Part shown: positions 53,053 through 64,000 of the stretch, one piece after another | Layout of the letters: each line of letters starts with the position of its first letter | How positions within the stretch are numbered: the stretch's first letter is position 1 | From: Hybos culiciformis | Lineage: Eukaryota > Arthropoda > Insecta > Diptera > Hybotidae | NCBI GenBank assembly: GCA_964007475.1 | Contig: OZ023273.1 | Location: 29,375,557 to 29,439,556, forward strand | Length of the DNA stretch: 64,000 nt | Direction of reading: 5' to 3' | The notes under the pieces: model-generated | The model's database searches: none | What the model was told of the DNA's origin: nothing | The model's input: only the letters and a program-made list of their open reading frames with translations | Made by a program: the position numbers and the translations under genes

Positions 53053-54808
53053 TCTTAATTAATAACAAATTTAGTTTACATATACAATAATCTACTATTA
53101 CCTGCTTACAGAAAAAAAAGATTTAAAAATTCCATGGCAATTATTTGATGTTTTATATTTTTTAATAATTTTTTTTAATTAAATTTTTAAAAGTTTTTTT
53201 TTTATAGTTATGCGTAACAGAATGCTGACATAAATCTAACAAAAAATTAATTTTTAACCGTCAAAAATATCTAATAGCCAAAATATTCTTGATAAGTCAT
53301 TATTCACATATAAAGAAAAATTAAGTAAACTACTAATTAGAAACCAAAAAAAAACAAAAATAAAACAAAAAAAGCTTTTAAACCAGTTTTTCTTAATAGC
53401 CAAGTGTTTATAATTTGTTTTTTTTTTTTCTTCATTTTATGATTATGAAAACAAACTTTAAAGTAAACACAATTTTATAAAATATTTTATCAATAAATAC
53501 AAATCTCAATGCATATATATAATAAGTTTTGGAATTGTATATATGTACATATCTAGTTATACACATAATAGACTGTGTTTCTTTTGCAGAAATTTTAATG
53601 TGATTAAATTTTTTTCTTATAGAAAAAAAATCTAAATGTGTGTGACTTGTCTATATATTTTTCCGATTAACATTCCAAAATATGTGCAATTGCGAAAAAA
53701 AAATTCATTTTATTTTCTTAAAGATATTTTTTAACCGCAATTTTGAAACAAATATTAAATTGTTTAAGTCTATGAAATTGAAAAAAAAATAAAAAATAAA
53801 AAAAATCCATTAAATAGATTTAAATATTTTATGTTCAAATTTAAAATTCGTTAAAGAGAACTTTAGTTTCAGAATGACAGTTTACTTCGTTTTGTATTCT
53901 CTGCTCAAATTAAATAATAAATTTTTAAAAATTCTTATATAGTCTAAAAAGAGGAAATCGATCGTTAAAATAAATTTAATTTCAATTTTATCTAGTTAAA
54001 AATTGCCAATTTATACCTCCTGGCATATAAATGTCATAACTTTAAATTGGAATTTTTTTTTAATTGGAAAAAAAACTTCGAACTGATCTGTTCGAACATT
54101 ATAATTGCAATTACTATATTAAAAATAATTTTCTTGCTTTTTTTTTAAAAAAAATATTTTTATTGTGTATCGTATAAAATTTCCATCTACAGAAAATTGG
54201 TCAAGTTAAATGATATAAAACCTCACTAAATAAAATAAAAAAATTGCTTAATATTGAGCTCTTTTATGGTAACATGCACAAATATTTCTTTCATTTCAAA
54301 TAATTATAACTATATGTTGAATTTTATTTCTTAATTTTGATTGTACAGGTTTTTGTTTCTTTAACTAAATAATCAACAGAAGGTTTGCATATGTACGTAC
54401 ATGTAAACAGAAACATGGGTCTTTTATTATCAGTTATTAAATTCAGGTAAATGGGAATTAGTCATGAGTGCAAGTGAATGTTGGTCAGTGTATTAATATA
54501 AAATATAAATTTTAATTGCTATTAATTAAAATACGATTTAAAAAAAAAAAAAAACTTTTGGTTACATGCTTGCATTTTACGTCTATCATCACTAGAGAGC
54601 GGAATTTCGTGCAGTCAAAATCTGAAAATGTGCAATTTAAACCTTAAAACGTGCAAAAACGTGCAATTAAAAATTTGAAAGCCTAAAAGTCTATAATTCT
54701 AAAAAAAAGTTATTTAAAAAACTCAATTTAAAAAAACAATATTTTAAAATCAATACATTTTTTATTTTTTTATTTCATACATTATTTAAATATAATGCTG
54801 AAATGAAA

Positions 54809-56130
54809 TTAGGCAATAAAATTTTTTGAATTGAAGTTTACAATCACATACATTTCCAAATTTCTTTCAGTGAAATTATACCTCCTGTCGCTTAATATTT
54901 GCTTCAGTTGTGAAAAAGAGCGCTCTACTTCTACACTAGTAATTGGGCATTGTTTGTAACAACTCAATAACTTTGGATCTCCAAGAGGGATGCAATTATT
55001 TCCGTTTAGAGCATCATTAATTTGCTTTAAAATTTCATAGCCCGGATTTTTTTGAAACACAGCTTTATATTTATTGTAAATTATTAAACCTTTTTCATTA
55101 TTTACTTTTCCTAATAATTCACCTACTTCTTCTACAATTTTAAGCTGGTCATCTAATGTTAAATTTCTCTCTTCAAGTTTTTTGATTGAAGCTGGTAGAT
55201 AATGTATGTAAGATTTTAGAAATGCCAGATTGGATACAATTACATCTGAATTCAAAATGTCCTTCACTTTAATTACTGACTGTGCATCGTCTTCCAGTTG
55301 CTCAATTAATTTTTTATATTGGGTGAATTTGTCGCAATAAAAAAATGCCGCTTCCAACCACGTACCCCATCTAGTTATTACTACTTCAGGAGGAAGTGCG
55401 CAACACATTATAGTTTTGTATAAAGTAACTCGATGGGGAGCTTTCAAAAACATTTTTTTCCCATTATTTATTAATTTGTTGACTTCAGGGAAGAGATCTC
55501 GAACTTTTTCAGCTACTCTGTTCAGCCCATGCGCCACGCAAGTAACGTGGATCATTTTCTGATAAAATATTTTTAGCGACTGTCCTGTTTTTATCATATA
55601 TGGCGCTGCATCACTGATAAAAAGTAAAATTTTGTCTTGAAACGTAGAGTTATTAAAATAGGTTCCCAAACTATCATTAATAAACCTAGCTACCGTTTCA
55701 TGATTTGTTTTATCCAACACCTTGCAAGATATTAGAAAAGGAGTTGGGGGTGTTTGGGGATGAAGAATACCAATTATCAATGAACATATGTATAAACCGC
55801 GAGCATCCGTTGTTTCGTCAACCATTATGTAAATAAAATTATCAGAGATTTTCTCTCTGATTTCAGACAAAGTTTTTCTAAAACAGACCTCCATATAACT
55901 TTTCCTTAAAGTGCTCTCGTCCGGTATAATTTCGTTTGTATATTTTTCTAAAAATTTCTTTAAAGGTGGTGATTTAAGCTTGAAGAAAGGTATGTTCGAA
56001 GCTATCATTGCATAGCATAAATCTTTCAAAAATTCCTTTCGTTGATTTAACGATGAGCAGCTTTCTGTTATAAGCTGTTGAGTAGGATTTCGTTTTCCTT
56101 TTTTTGATTTGGTCAATTCTAGGTGCAAAG
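54809..56130 (-). CDS. hAT transposase exon 2
   Basis: 439 further codons from the acceptor CATTAG to the stop. It begins LHLELTKSKKGKRN and holds the RNase H-like domain and hATC block. Confidence 0.9.
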
Positions 56131-56514
56131 CTAATGAAAAAAAGGAACATATTTGAGCAAAACTAAATTTATATATATTTTGTAATTTTTATTGTTAAAA
56201 ACATTTTTAAAAATTTATTAGAACAAAATAAAAAATCTCCATTTTTAAACTTAATTTCCTGCATTAAAACTAAAAAATAAGTACTTTCTGAATTATTTTT
56301 TGTAATTCAAAAAATAAAAAAGAAATCCGACTCTAAAATACAGTGAAAACTTACTTGAAGTGCAGTGTGCATCAATTTGAGACTTTCTCTCACATCCTAT
56401 AGATTTATTGCAGGACATACAAAAAACAGTTGAAGAGTCCGTTTTTAATTCTGCATATTTTTGGATCCAAGCGGAAATTTTGGAAGCCTTAGATGTTTTA
56501 ATTATTTTCGGCAT
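54809..56514 (-). CDS. hAT transposase with BED zinc finger, two exons
   Basis: A 493-residue transposase. Exon 1 is 56355 to 56514 and exon 2 is 54809 to 56130; the donor GTAAGT and acceptor CATTAG join in phase 1. Exon 1 starts MPKIIKTSKASKISAWIQ and with exon 2 forms a BED-type finger: FCMSC, then HCTSTLH (C-x2-C ... H-x5-H), which would bind the element's ends. Catalytic-domain landmarks follow in order: MVDETTDARG (Asp about 158), FISDAAPYM (Asp about 227), VTCVAHGLNR (CxxH about 251 to 254), TRWGTWLEAA (Trp about 308), and the C-terminal hAT dimerisation block SVEVERSFSQLKQILSDRR with Glu about 456. All three acidic residues are present. It is somewhat shorter than typical hAT transposases. 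Confidence 0.92.
56355..56514 (-). CDS. hAT transposase exon 1
   Basis: 53 codons plus one base from the ATG at 56514 to a GTAAGT donor. It contains the first two cysteines of the BED finger. Confidence 0.85.
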
Positions 56515-58234
56515 TTTATAATATATTTAAAATAAATACAATTGTTAAAAATTATTCAATTTTTTATTAATTTTTCTTAACTTTGTTTTCTTTTTGCGTT
56601 TATAAAAACTTTTTGCGGATACAAAAAAAATTCAAAGCCTACTATTGCAATAAAGTTAAAAATTTGCAAAAAAAAAATTCAAAGCCTACTATTGCAATAA
56701 AGTTTCAAATTTCTCGAAAAACATCACTTTATAGCAATAAAAGTGAAAAATAAAAATTATTATTGAAACATGCACTACATTCTACATTTCATTAATTTTA
56801 TAAATAATTGTGTCCAAAAACTTTAAAACGTGCACTGTTTTACAAAAAAATCTAAAACGTGCAGTTTCGTGCAATATAACCCAAAACGTGCAATTTCGTG
56901 CAACACAAAATGGGTCTCAAAAAGTTTCATTTTACAAGATTCGGATAGATCTTTTGGTTCTAACCCATTCTAAATGCCCAAAAAAAACGTGCAATTGCAC
57001 GGAATTCCGGTCTCTAATCATCACTGTAAGGCATTTATAGTATGTGTTTCTTGTTTCTTGAAATACCGCTAGTCACTCAACCGACTACATTTTGTAAAAT
57101 TTGATATAATACTCTTATGTTATGTGCGTAACATAACACTTAGTTTTATATATGTCAGAAAATTTATAGATTTATTTATATTATGTACACATTATAAAAA
57201 TAATTTACCTACCGTCATTTCAGTATAAATCAAAGTCTTATGTTATGTACTCCTTAACTGATTTAGAGAGGTTTTTTAGGTTTCGTTATAATTTACTGTT
57301 TATTTATTGTTCAATAATTAATATAATTATTAAAATACTGCTTCATGTTAATTCTTCGCAATAGATCCTTTTAACACAAAATATAATTTCTCAATGCCAA
57401 CTAGGTAGGAGTATAGAACACCTTAAAATAATCATAATTTTATACGTCTACTAAAATTATAATGTCAATCATTATTCATTTATTTGCTTAATTCCAGTTT
57501 TATAAAGGTAAAATTTTCTTTTTTATTTAATTAACATGCAAAATATTACTAAATTGCAATAGTACTATTACAAAATTTTCAATAATCTTTCCTGATTTGT
57601 AAATTACTACATATTCTAAGGTTATTGAATAATAAGTAAGGTTTAATTTAATGAAAATATTTCATGCAATATTGTGCTCATTTTATTTTTTTACGATATA
57701 AATTTTATACGTTCATGTGCATTTTTTTTTTACTTATTCTTTTGTAATTAATGTTAATTTTTGTAAAGTGATTGATATCTAAATACTAATAAAATTCCTC
57801 TCGCTCACAATTTATTAAAATCTCGAATCAATTTGCTGATGTTAAAAGTTAGATATTAATTTTATAATTTTTTTTGGGAAAAGTATTTAAAACTATTTAT
57901 ATTTTGATATAAATTAGAAAAATTAAATTAATTTTATTTTTATGCGACGAAAATATTTTTAAGTAGGTATATAATTATTTTTACGAAAAAATTTATAAAA
58001 ATAACATCTTTGTGTAAATTTCATTTGAATTAATTAAGTAATAACATAGAAAAACGGTATTCACGGCATATCTTTTTTCTTGTTACCACATTTAGTTGGG
58101 AAACAGAAAAAATATACAACAGTATCTCATAAATGAAGTAAGTATAGAACCCGCTTTTAACATTTGGATTTAAAATATTTTCGTAATATTTTTTTATTTT
58201 TTCTAATATCGCTCTCTGTTCATGTATCAATCTT

Positions 58235-58510
58235 CATCGAAATCCGTTTTCTCATATACCAATTTTCAAGGAAGTCCATTTTCAGCCCCCAGTCCGAGTC
58301 CTTGGACACAATCGAGGTCTGTTCATTTTTTTAGTTTTCTTTTATCCATCTTCCCACATACTAATTTTCATCAGAGTTCATTCAATATTTTGGCATATTA
58401 GGGCCAAGTAGTTTCGTAGTTATAAGAATTTAAGTCCGCGACAGACAGACGGCAGACAGACGAACGGACAGACGGATGGACAGCCAGACGAACAGCCTGA
58501 CCGACAGAAA
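58235..58510. repeat. Dispersed repeat with GACA-rich run
   Basis: Degenerate internal repeats (ATATACCAATTTTCAAGGAA and ACATACTAATTTTCATCAGA) precede GGGCCAAGTAGTTTCGTAGT and a GACAGACAGACGG-type run at about 58438 to 58507. This phrase pattern recurs in many arthropod genomes as an interspersed repeat. Part of it is repeated in reverse in the ABCH gene at about 40589 to 40780. Confidence 0.65.
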
Positions 58511-59559
58511 GTAAAAACATATAGTCCGGTTTTTCATTTTTGATGGAAAACAGACTAAAAATAAATAATATATATATCATAAACTATCTGGTAAGTAACT
58601 GATTTTATAACTGAAACTCTAATGTTTGAATTTTGAAATTCATTTTGATGTTGTATAATATATTTTACAATTTTTATTAACTACTAAAACTTGAAGAAAA
58701 AAAAAACCCCAATGAATCTGAGAAAACCTTATAATTTTTAAAAAATCTTTGATTTATTAATACCTATTTAGTTCAAGACGTTATTGAATAAATGTTTTTA
58801 AGAAAATCAAGTTTCATTTTAATTTTTCTTAAATGTTGTAGAAACAAAACTTAATTTCTGAAAAAGTTAAATTAATATACATTTTGTAGTTTTTTAACGT
58901 TTTTAAAATATAACATAAATTTACTAAACGATTTAATATTTAACATTATTACTAATTATTACAAACTTTATCAATCATTTAACAAATAGAATGTAATTTT
59001 TAGAAAAAAAAAAAGTAAATGTTAAATCATAAATGTATTAAATTTAAGATTTTTTTATTTACCTATGTATTAAATATTAAAATATACTCTGTACTTAAAA
59101 ACACAAAAAAAAAATTATTGTTTACACACACAACATTTTTTGTTACATAACTTATTAATTTATAAGCAAATTATTTTGAAATTTAAATAGAATTTAATAA
59201 TATTATATTGATAAGCTTTCAATATTCCGCTGCTGTCTGTCTTTTGGGAAAATTTAGCTTTTTTTATACCAGATTATTAGAATCTTATAATTAAGGTCTT
59301 GTTAAAAGATTTTCTTATTCATAATAGACTGAATGAATGTAAAATTTATAAAATTACAAAACATTTTACACGCAATATTATGAGTTTATTCATAAAAATA
59401 AGTATGCGGAATACAGGGCAATTAAAACGAATTTGAAACATTTTCTAAAACTAAGTCATAATTTCAATCATTATTGTAATGTACAGAATTTCTATTGCGG
59501 TATTTTCACCTATACGTTTACGAACTCGAATATTTCCGCCAGCTACATTATGGGAAACC

Positions 59560-59915
59560 TTCACGGCAGACCCACGCCGACAAGAAAATACGCCGTGCGC
59601 TGACCGCCGCAAACCATTTTTTTGTTCGCCGCCGCAAAACATTTTTTTCGAGATTTCAGTGCGTACGCCTTGCGCCGCATTTTTATATTTTGTATCGGCG
59701 TGCTAAAAATTTTTCTAATATTTTTATGGTTAATTTTCTTTTTTGTTTTTTTTTTTTCGTTTTTTTTTTTTTTGGTTTTTTTTTTTTTTTTGCTCTTTCC
59801 TTTTTTTTTTGCTTTTTTTTAGCACGCTGGTAACGCCGCACGCCGCTGAGTTTTTTTTCTAAGCGCGTCGCCGCAGCCAAAAACTCTTCGGCGTCGGCTC
59901 CGCTTCACGGTGAGC
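59560..59915. repeat. CpG-rich inverted-repeat island
   Basis: Two GC-rich arms (about 59560 to 59710 and 59818 to 59915) flank a T-rich core. CGGCGTGCTAAAAA on the left pairs with TTTTTTAGCACGCTG on the right, and ACGCCGACAAGAAAA pairs loosely with TCTTCGGCGTCGGC. GCCGC motifs recur throughout. It is probably a non-autonomous DNA transposon. Exact borders and target duplication were not found, and overlapping open frames are side effects of the composition. Confidence 0.55.
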
Positions 59916-62900
59916 TATGAAACAAAAATAAAGTTAAGTCGAATAATAAGAAAGCAAAGAATAATTCGGAATAATTCAAAAGAAATATCTTATATGAAAT
60001 ACGAAAATTTATGATAATACGATAAAACTGACTTAAGATTAAATTTCCGCCGATCTTTTAATTTTTTTTTCTATTACTTAATTATTACTATAAAATAATA
60101 TTGTGAATGCATTTTAAAAATATATTTCAAACTAAATGATATAGTTTTTCTTATACACTAGTTAGCTATATAAGAAACCACTTTTTTTTTGTATAAAATC
60201 AAAACGCATTAAATAAGTTTCGTAACAAATTCAAAGTTATAATTTCAATATGTTATAAAAACCAAGTAATTTATTTTGAAATCATAGTTCGATAAATATT
60301 ATAAAATTTTTTGAAATAAAAATTAAGATAAATTTTTTTGCAAAATCAATAGAACTAAAGCAAAAAATTATATGTCAATAACTCTAACTATATACATCGA
60401 ATGGTTGTAACTTTTGATCTAATAATTTGTAATTATTATGTTTAATTTTTTTTTCTTAATTATATAAATTAATTTATTATTTATGTATATTAATTGATGT
60501 ATTTTATAATAAAAATATATTAAAAAAAAAAAGTAAATAAATTTTCTTGAAAAATAAATTCATAATAACAAAATAAACATGTTTCTTAACGTATTTGTTA
60601 AAACCAGATTTGTTTTTTTTTAATTTCTGCAAAAAAGATCTTACAACGAATATGTAGGCATACAATCTGAAAACCATAAAGACTTTTTATGTATTTCATT
60701 TTTTAAGTGGGAACTGATTTTGTACAAGGTCATATTAAGTTTGTTGACATGCTTTTAGGAAATTTATATCATACATACAGGTATATATTTTTCTTTACAA
60801 TTTATCTGACGATTAATTAGATTAAACAAAATTTTGATGTTTTTTTTCTTAACGTAATTTTTTTTTTTTTATTTTATACTTTATATAAATTTGGGTGTGA
60901 TGTTTTTTTTTCATTCACATATATTTGGGTTAAACTCACAAAGGAAGACGATATGCTAAAAAAAACAAGGACGCTTTACTTTAAGTAGTGTGCAATCAAA
61001 CTTTATTAATTTTATACAAGAAAGTAAAAGTTATTTTTAAATTTTAGGATCATTTGTTTGTATTTTTATTACACGATTTTATTTAAAACACAAACCCTGA
61101 ACGTTTGTACGTTTGTACTTTTGTACGTTTGTAGATTATGACGTTATCAAGTTGCTCAAAAAAAACAATCTAACCTATTATTAGATAAAAAGTTAAAACT
61201 ATCACATCAAAAGTTATAATTATAATAAATGGAAATTATAATATGTTCAGGTAAATTGAAAAAAAAATGCATATTTTTTATTAGGCTTTACTCACAATTA
61301 ATACCAATGATTATAATTATTAAAATACAATAATCTAAATTTTTATTCTGCAAAATAAAGTCTAAAACTAAAAAAAAATAATAATAAAACATAGTTATTG
61401 CATCAGATAAGATTTAAAATTGATTGTTAGAATTTTTTTTTATAGTATCGAACTTGAGAAACGTATACGACCTTTGACAATCATTTCCAGATTTTTGCAA
61501 AAAAAAAAAAGTTGTTTACATTAAATTTTTAACTGAAATGTATAATAAAAAAAGCTATCAGGAAGTATTTATTAAAAAAAAATTATTTGCATTTTTTTCT
61601 TTATTCAAGGAAATTTAGTTAAAATATCGTTACACACATGCTTATTCCAGATAATTTTAAATCTTCTCATTATGACATCTTAAAGGCAAAAATGCGTGAA
61701 ATTTAATGGCATTTCATGTAAATATTATTTCACATATCAAAATGTTTTCAATCGAATGAGTGAACTTAGGACATAGAAATCATAGGTCCTAATGAAATTA
61801 ATCCTTATAATACAAAAAGAAATAATTTCTATCAATGTTTAAAGGTTTAATTCGAAAATTTTGACAACAGTATTTTTTTTTTATGACACAAAAATAAATT
61901 GGAATTAATTATACTTATTTCAAAAATACAGTTTTTCACAATTCACGATGAAATTACTTATTTTAGAAATTTATTTATATTATAATGTCCACAAATAATA
62001 TTTTAATGTCAAAAGATTTTATTAATTGCCATAATATTTAAATTTGATTTAGGTCATTCACGTTTGAGGCAAATATTTATTTTAAAAACAAATGTAATTC
62101 ATTTTAAGTTAACAAAATTTATGACCCTAAATTTTTAACTTATACATACATTCTGTAAAATATTCCTCTTTTTCTCACATTAAACAAAATTACAGAAAAC
62201 GAAATAAATTAATATTATATTCTTGACACGTGCGAAGTATTATAAAAAGCTTTTTTTTTTGTTAATAAACAACAAAGATAATCCTATAGTTTTCAAACAT
62301 AATTCATTATTATATAAATTTAGTTTTATGCGAAATGAATGAATTATTATAAATGATATTGTTGTATCCATGTAGCAACTCTGTTACATTTTAAATAATT
62401 TTATCATCATCCCAATATTTATATTATTGAAAAAAAAACTAATTTTTTTCTAAATTTACAACGAAATCAATTTGCAGATAAAATGCCAAATATAACCGCA
62501 TTTTTGTAATTTGCGTACCAACCTTTATCAGCTCAAGAATTAAATTATCGCTTGTAGAAAAAATCTCAATCGCAAATATATATGTAAGAAAAACGTAAAA
62601 TTACATTTTTTTTAAATATTAAGTATTAAATACTATTATTATTATTAAAATATTATTATTACTCAATCGTAATTTTATTTTTATTTTTTAATCAACAATT
62701 GTGTATAATATAGTGAAAAAAAATTATCCGATTGAACTTCGGTAACACTTCTAACTCCGTATCAAAAGAATAACCTTAAAAATCTTTATTAAATTAAATT
62801 TCAACTTTATATTCATATTCATATTAGAGCCGTTTTGCAGTTCTGCACCTTGATTCTTAATCACATAAGACATAACTTACAAAAAAATAAAATGTACCTA

Positions 62901-64000
62901 GGTATTATTTATTGCTTTCTGAAATAAAAATGATGATTTTACATGAAAAAAAAAAAAAAAAATAAATAAATAAAATCAAATATGAAATTTCGAACAAAAC
63001 TATCAAAGTCAAGTATTAAAATTAAATAAAATCCAATCAATGTTGAAGTATGAAATTTAAGTCATTGACCCAGCTTAAATTTTTTTTTCTCAATATATTG
63101 AAGGTGAATTTGCTTCCTACATTTAAATCTGTGTCGATTTATTATATGTATATCAGACATTCATATAATAAAATCAAAAGATTTACTTTCAATATACATA
63201 CATAAATCTAATAATAAAAATTCTTAATCATCATATAATATAACATTCATATTTCTTAGCGATTATGTTTTATTTTTGTTTTCTTTTTTTTCTCTAACTT
63301 CAGTTTTTTTAATGAGAAAACTTGATTTCGATGCAAATGCAAAATAAATAAATAAACAAAGAAGATAAAAATCATTGAATCTATTTTATTAGATTATGAA
63401 ATTTCTGAAATTAATAGTATTTGTTTACATACCTACATAATGTAAATAAAAAAAAATATTTGTATATTAGGATTAATGAATGAATAAATAAAACCTATCA
63501 ATCGATTTTCTGATTTGATTATGCATACTTTATATAGCTTTATACATTTAATATTTTTTCTGGAAAAAATAGCCATCATTGACCAACTAATTTATATAGT
63601 GGAAAGATTATTATAACTAAATCTGTGTTATATTCTGGCAGTATGTGCTCTTGAACTTTTTATAAATGCATAATAACTTCGGTACACTTCAGGTTAGCAA
63701 CCATGAATTTCTTGGTTTTAAAATAGGTTGGCGAATGGGGTGACACACTTATAAAAGATGGTTTGGTTTGAAATTACACAAAAATTCTTTGTAAAACTAA
63801 AAAAAAATTCTTTGTAAAATAAAATTTTAATTTTTCGTAATTTAAAAAAAAAAAATTAATTTTTTTAATTTAAAGAATAATGGAAAATAAAAATAATATT
63901 CAATTTTTTTTTTAAAATATTTTAATTTATTTTCTTTTTTAACAACCTACAATTTAGTATTATTTTTTTTATATCGAAGCATTTTAAAGTATGATTTTTT

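Larger units (their letters stand above)
51270..54592. other. Intergenic AT-rich region
   Basis: Contains a TCTGTACATA repeat near 52120 to 52165, a 31-bp tandem repeat, and a long hairpin (next entries). No gene was found; the frame at 52848 to 53090 runs through the hairpin and is not credible. Confidence 0.6.
54593..57016 (-). mobile_element. Complete hAT transposon (2424 bp)
   Basis: The perfect 8-bp duplication ATCATCAC flanks it (54585 to 54592 and 57017 to 57024). The 21-bp inverted ends TAGAGAGCGGAATTTCGTGC(A) and TAGAGACCGGAATTCCGTGC(A) differ at two positions. Multiple CGTGCA motifs lie just inside both ends. It carries a two-exon transposase on the minus strand without frameshifts or internal stops. 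The intact ends, target duplication and gene suggest recent activity. Confidence 0.95.
57017..64000. other. AT-rich region without genes
   Basis: Seven kilobases of AT-rich DNA. Apart from a dispersed repeat near 58235 to 58505 and a CpG-rich inverted repeat at about 59560 to 59915, I see only homopolymer and simple-sequence runs. No exon with convincing reading was found on either strand. Confidence 0.55.

Noticed and set aside
52848..53090. Plus-strand frame of 80 codons
   Set aside because: It runs straight through both arms of the hairpin at 52942 to 53052; the amino acid pattern reflects the palindrome.
56810..57040. Plus-strand frame at the right end of the hAT element
   Set aside because: It spans the subterminal CGTGCA repeats and the terminal inverted repeat and extends past the target duplication.
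59622..59880. Four overlapping frames on both strands
   Set aside because: They lie in the CpG-rich inverted repeat and its poly(T) core and encode only Phe or Lys runs.

Overview
The window is strongly AT-rich nuclear DNA of an animal, most probably an insect. The genes are split by GT..AG introns, the intergenic and intronic DNA is full of homopolymer and microsatellite runs, and one gene belongs to the ABCH half-transporter family, which is mainly an arthropod family. I cannot name the species. There are no bacterial features such as operons, ribosome binding sites or CRISPR arrays.

Layout: (1) Positions 1 to 36685, minus strand: a huntingtin (HTT) orthologue. I resolve 19 coding exons (9477 bp, 3159 in-frame codons) with mutually compatible splice phases; the 3' part of the gene runs off the left edge. 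Its introns hold several DNA transposons: a hAT element with a second element nested in it, three further hAT-like or other MITE-type elements, a 5S-rRNA-like SINE and a tRNA-like fragment. (2) Positions 39078 to 48186, minus strand: a complete ABCH transporter gene in 12 coding exons (785 aa), with Walker A, LSGGQ, Walker B and H-loop followed by an ABC2-type membrane domain. (3) Positions 48754 to 51269, plus strand: a three-exon F-box protein gene (339 aa), divergent from the ABCH gene across a 567-bp gap. (4) Positions 54593 to 57016: an apparently intact hAT transposon with 8-bp target duplication, 21-bp inverted ends, and a two-exon BED-finger transposase (493 aa) that keeps the DDE residues. 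(5) The remainder to 64000 is AT-rich non-coding DNA with one dispersed repeat carrying a GACA-rich run, and one CpG-rich inverted-repeat island.

The genes do not form a pathway. HTT is a cytoplasmic HEAT-repeat scaffold, the ABCH protein is a membrane exporter of the type linked in insects to cuticular lipid transport, and the F-box protein is a likely substrate adaptor for an SCF ubiquitin ligase. The most noteworthy points are the enlarged HTT with an internal Gln/His tract instead of an N-terminal polyQ, the intact hAT element, the nested transposon built from palindromic ATAAAGTCAATTGA units, and the 5S-like SINE.
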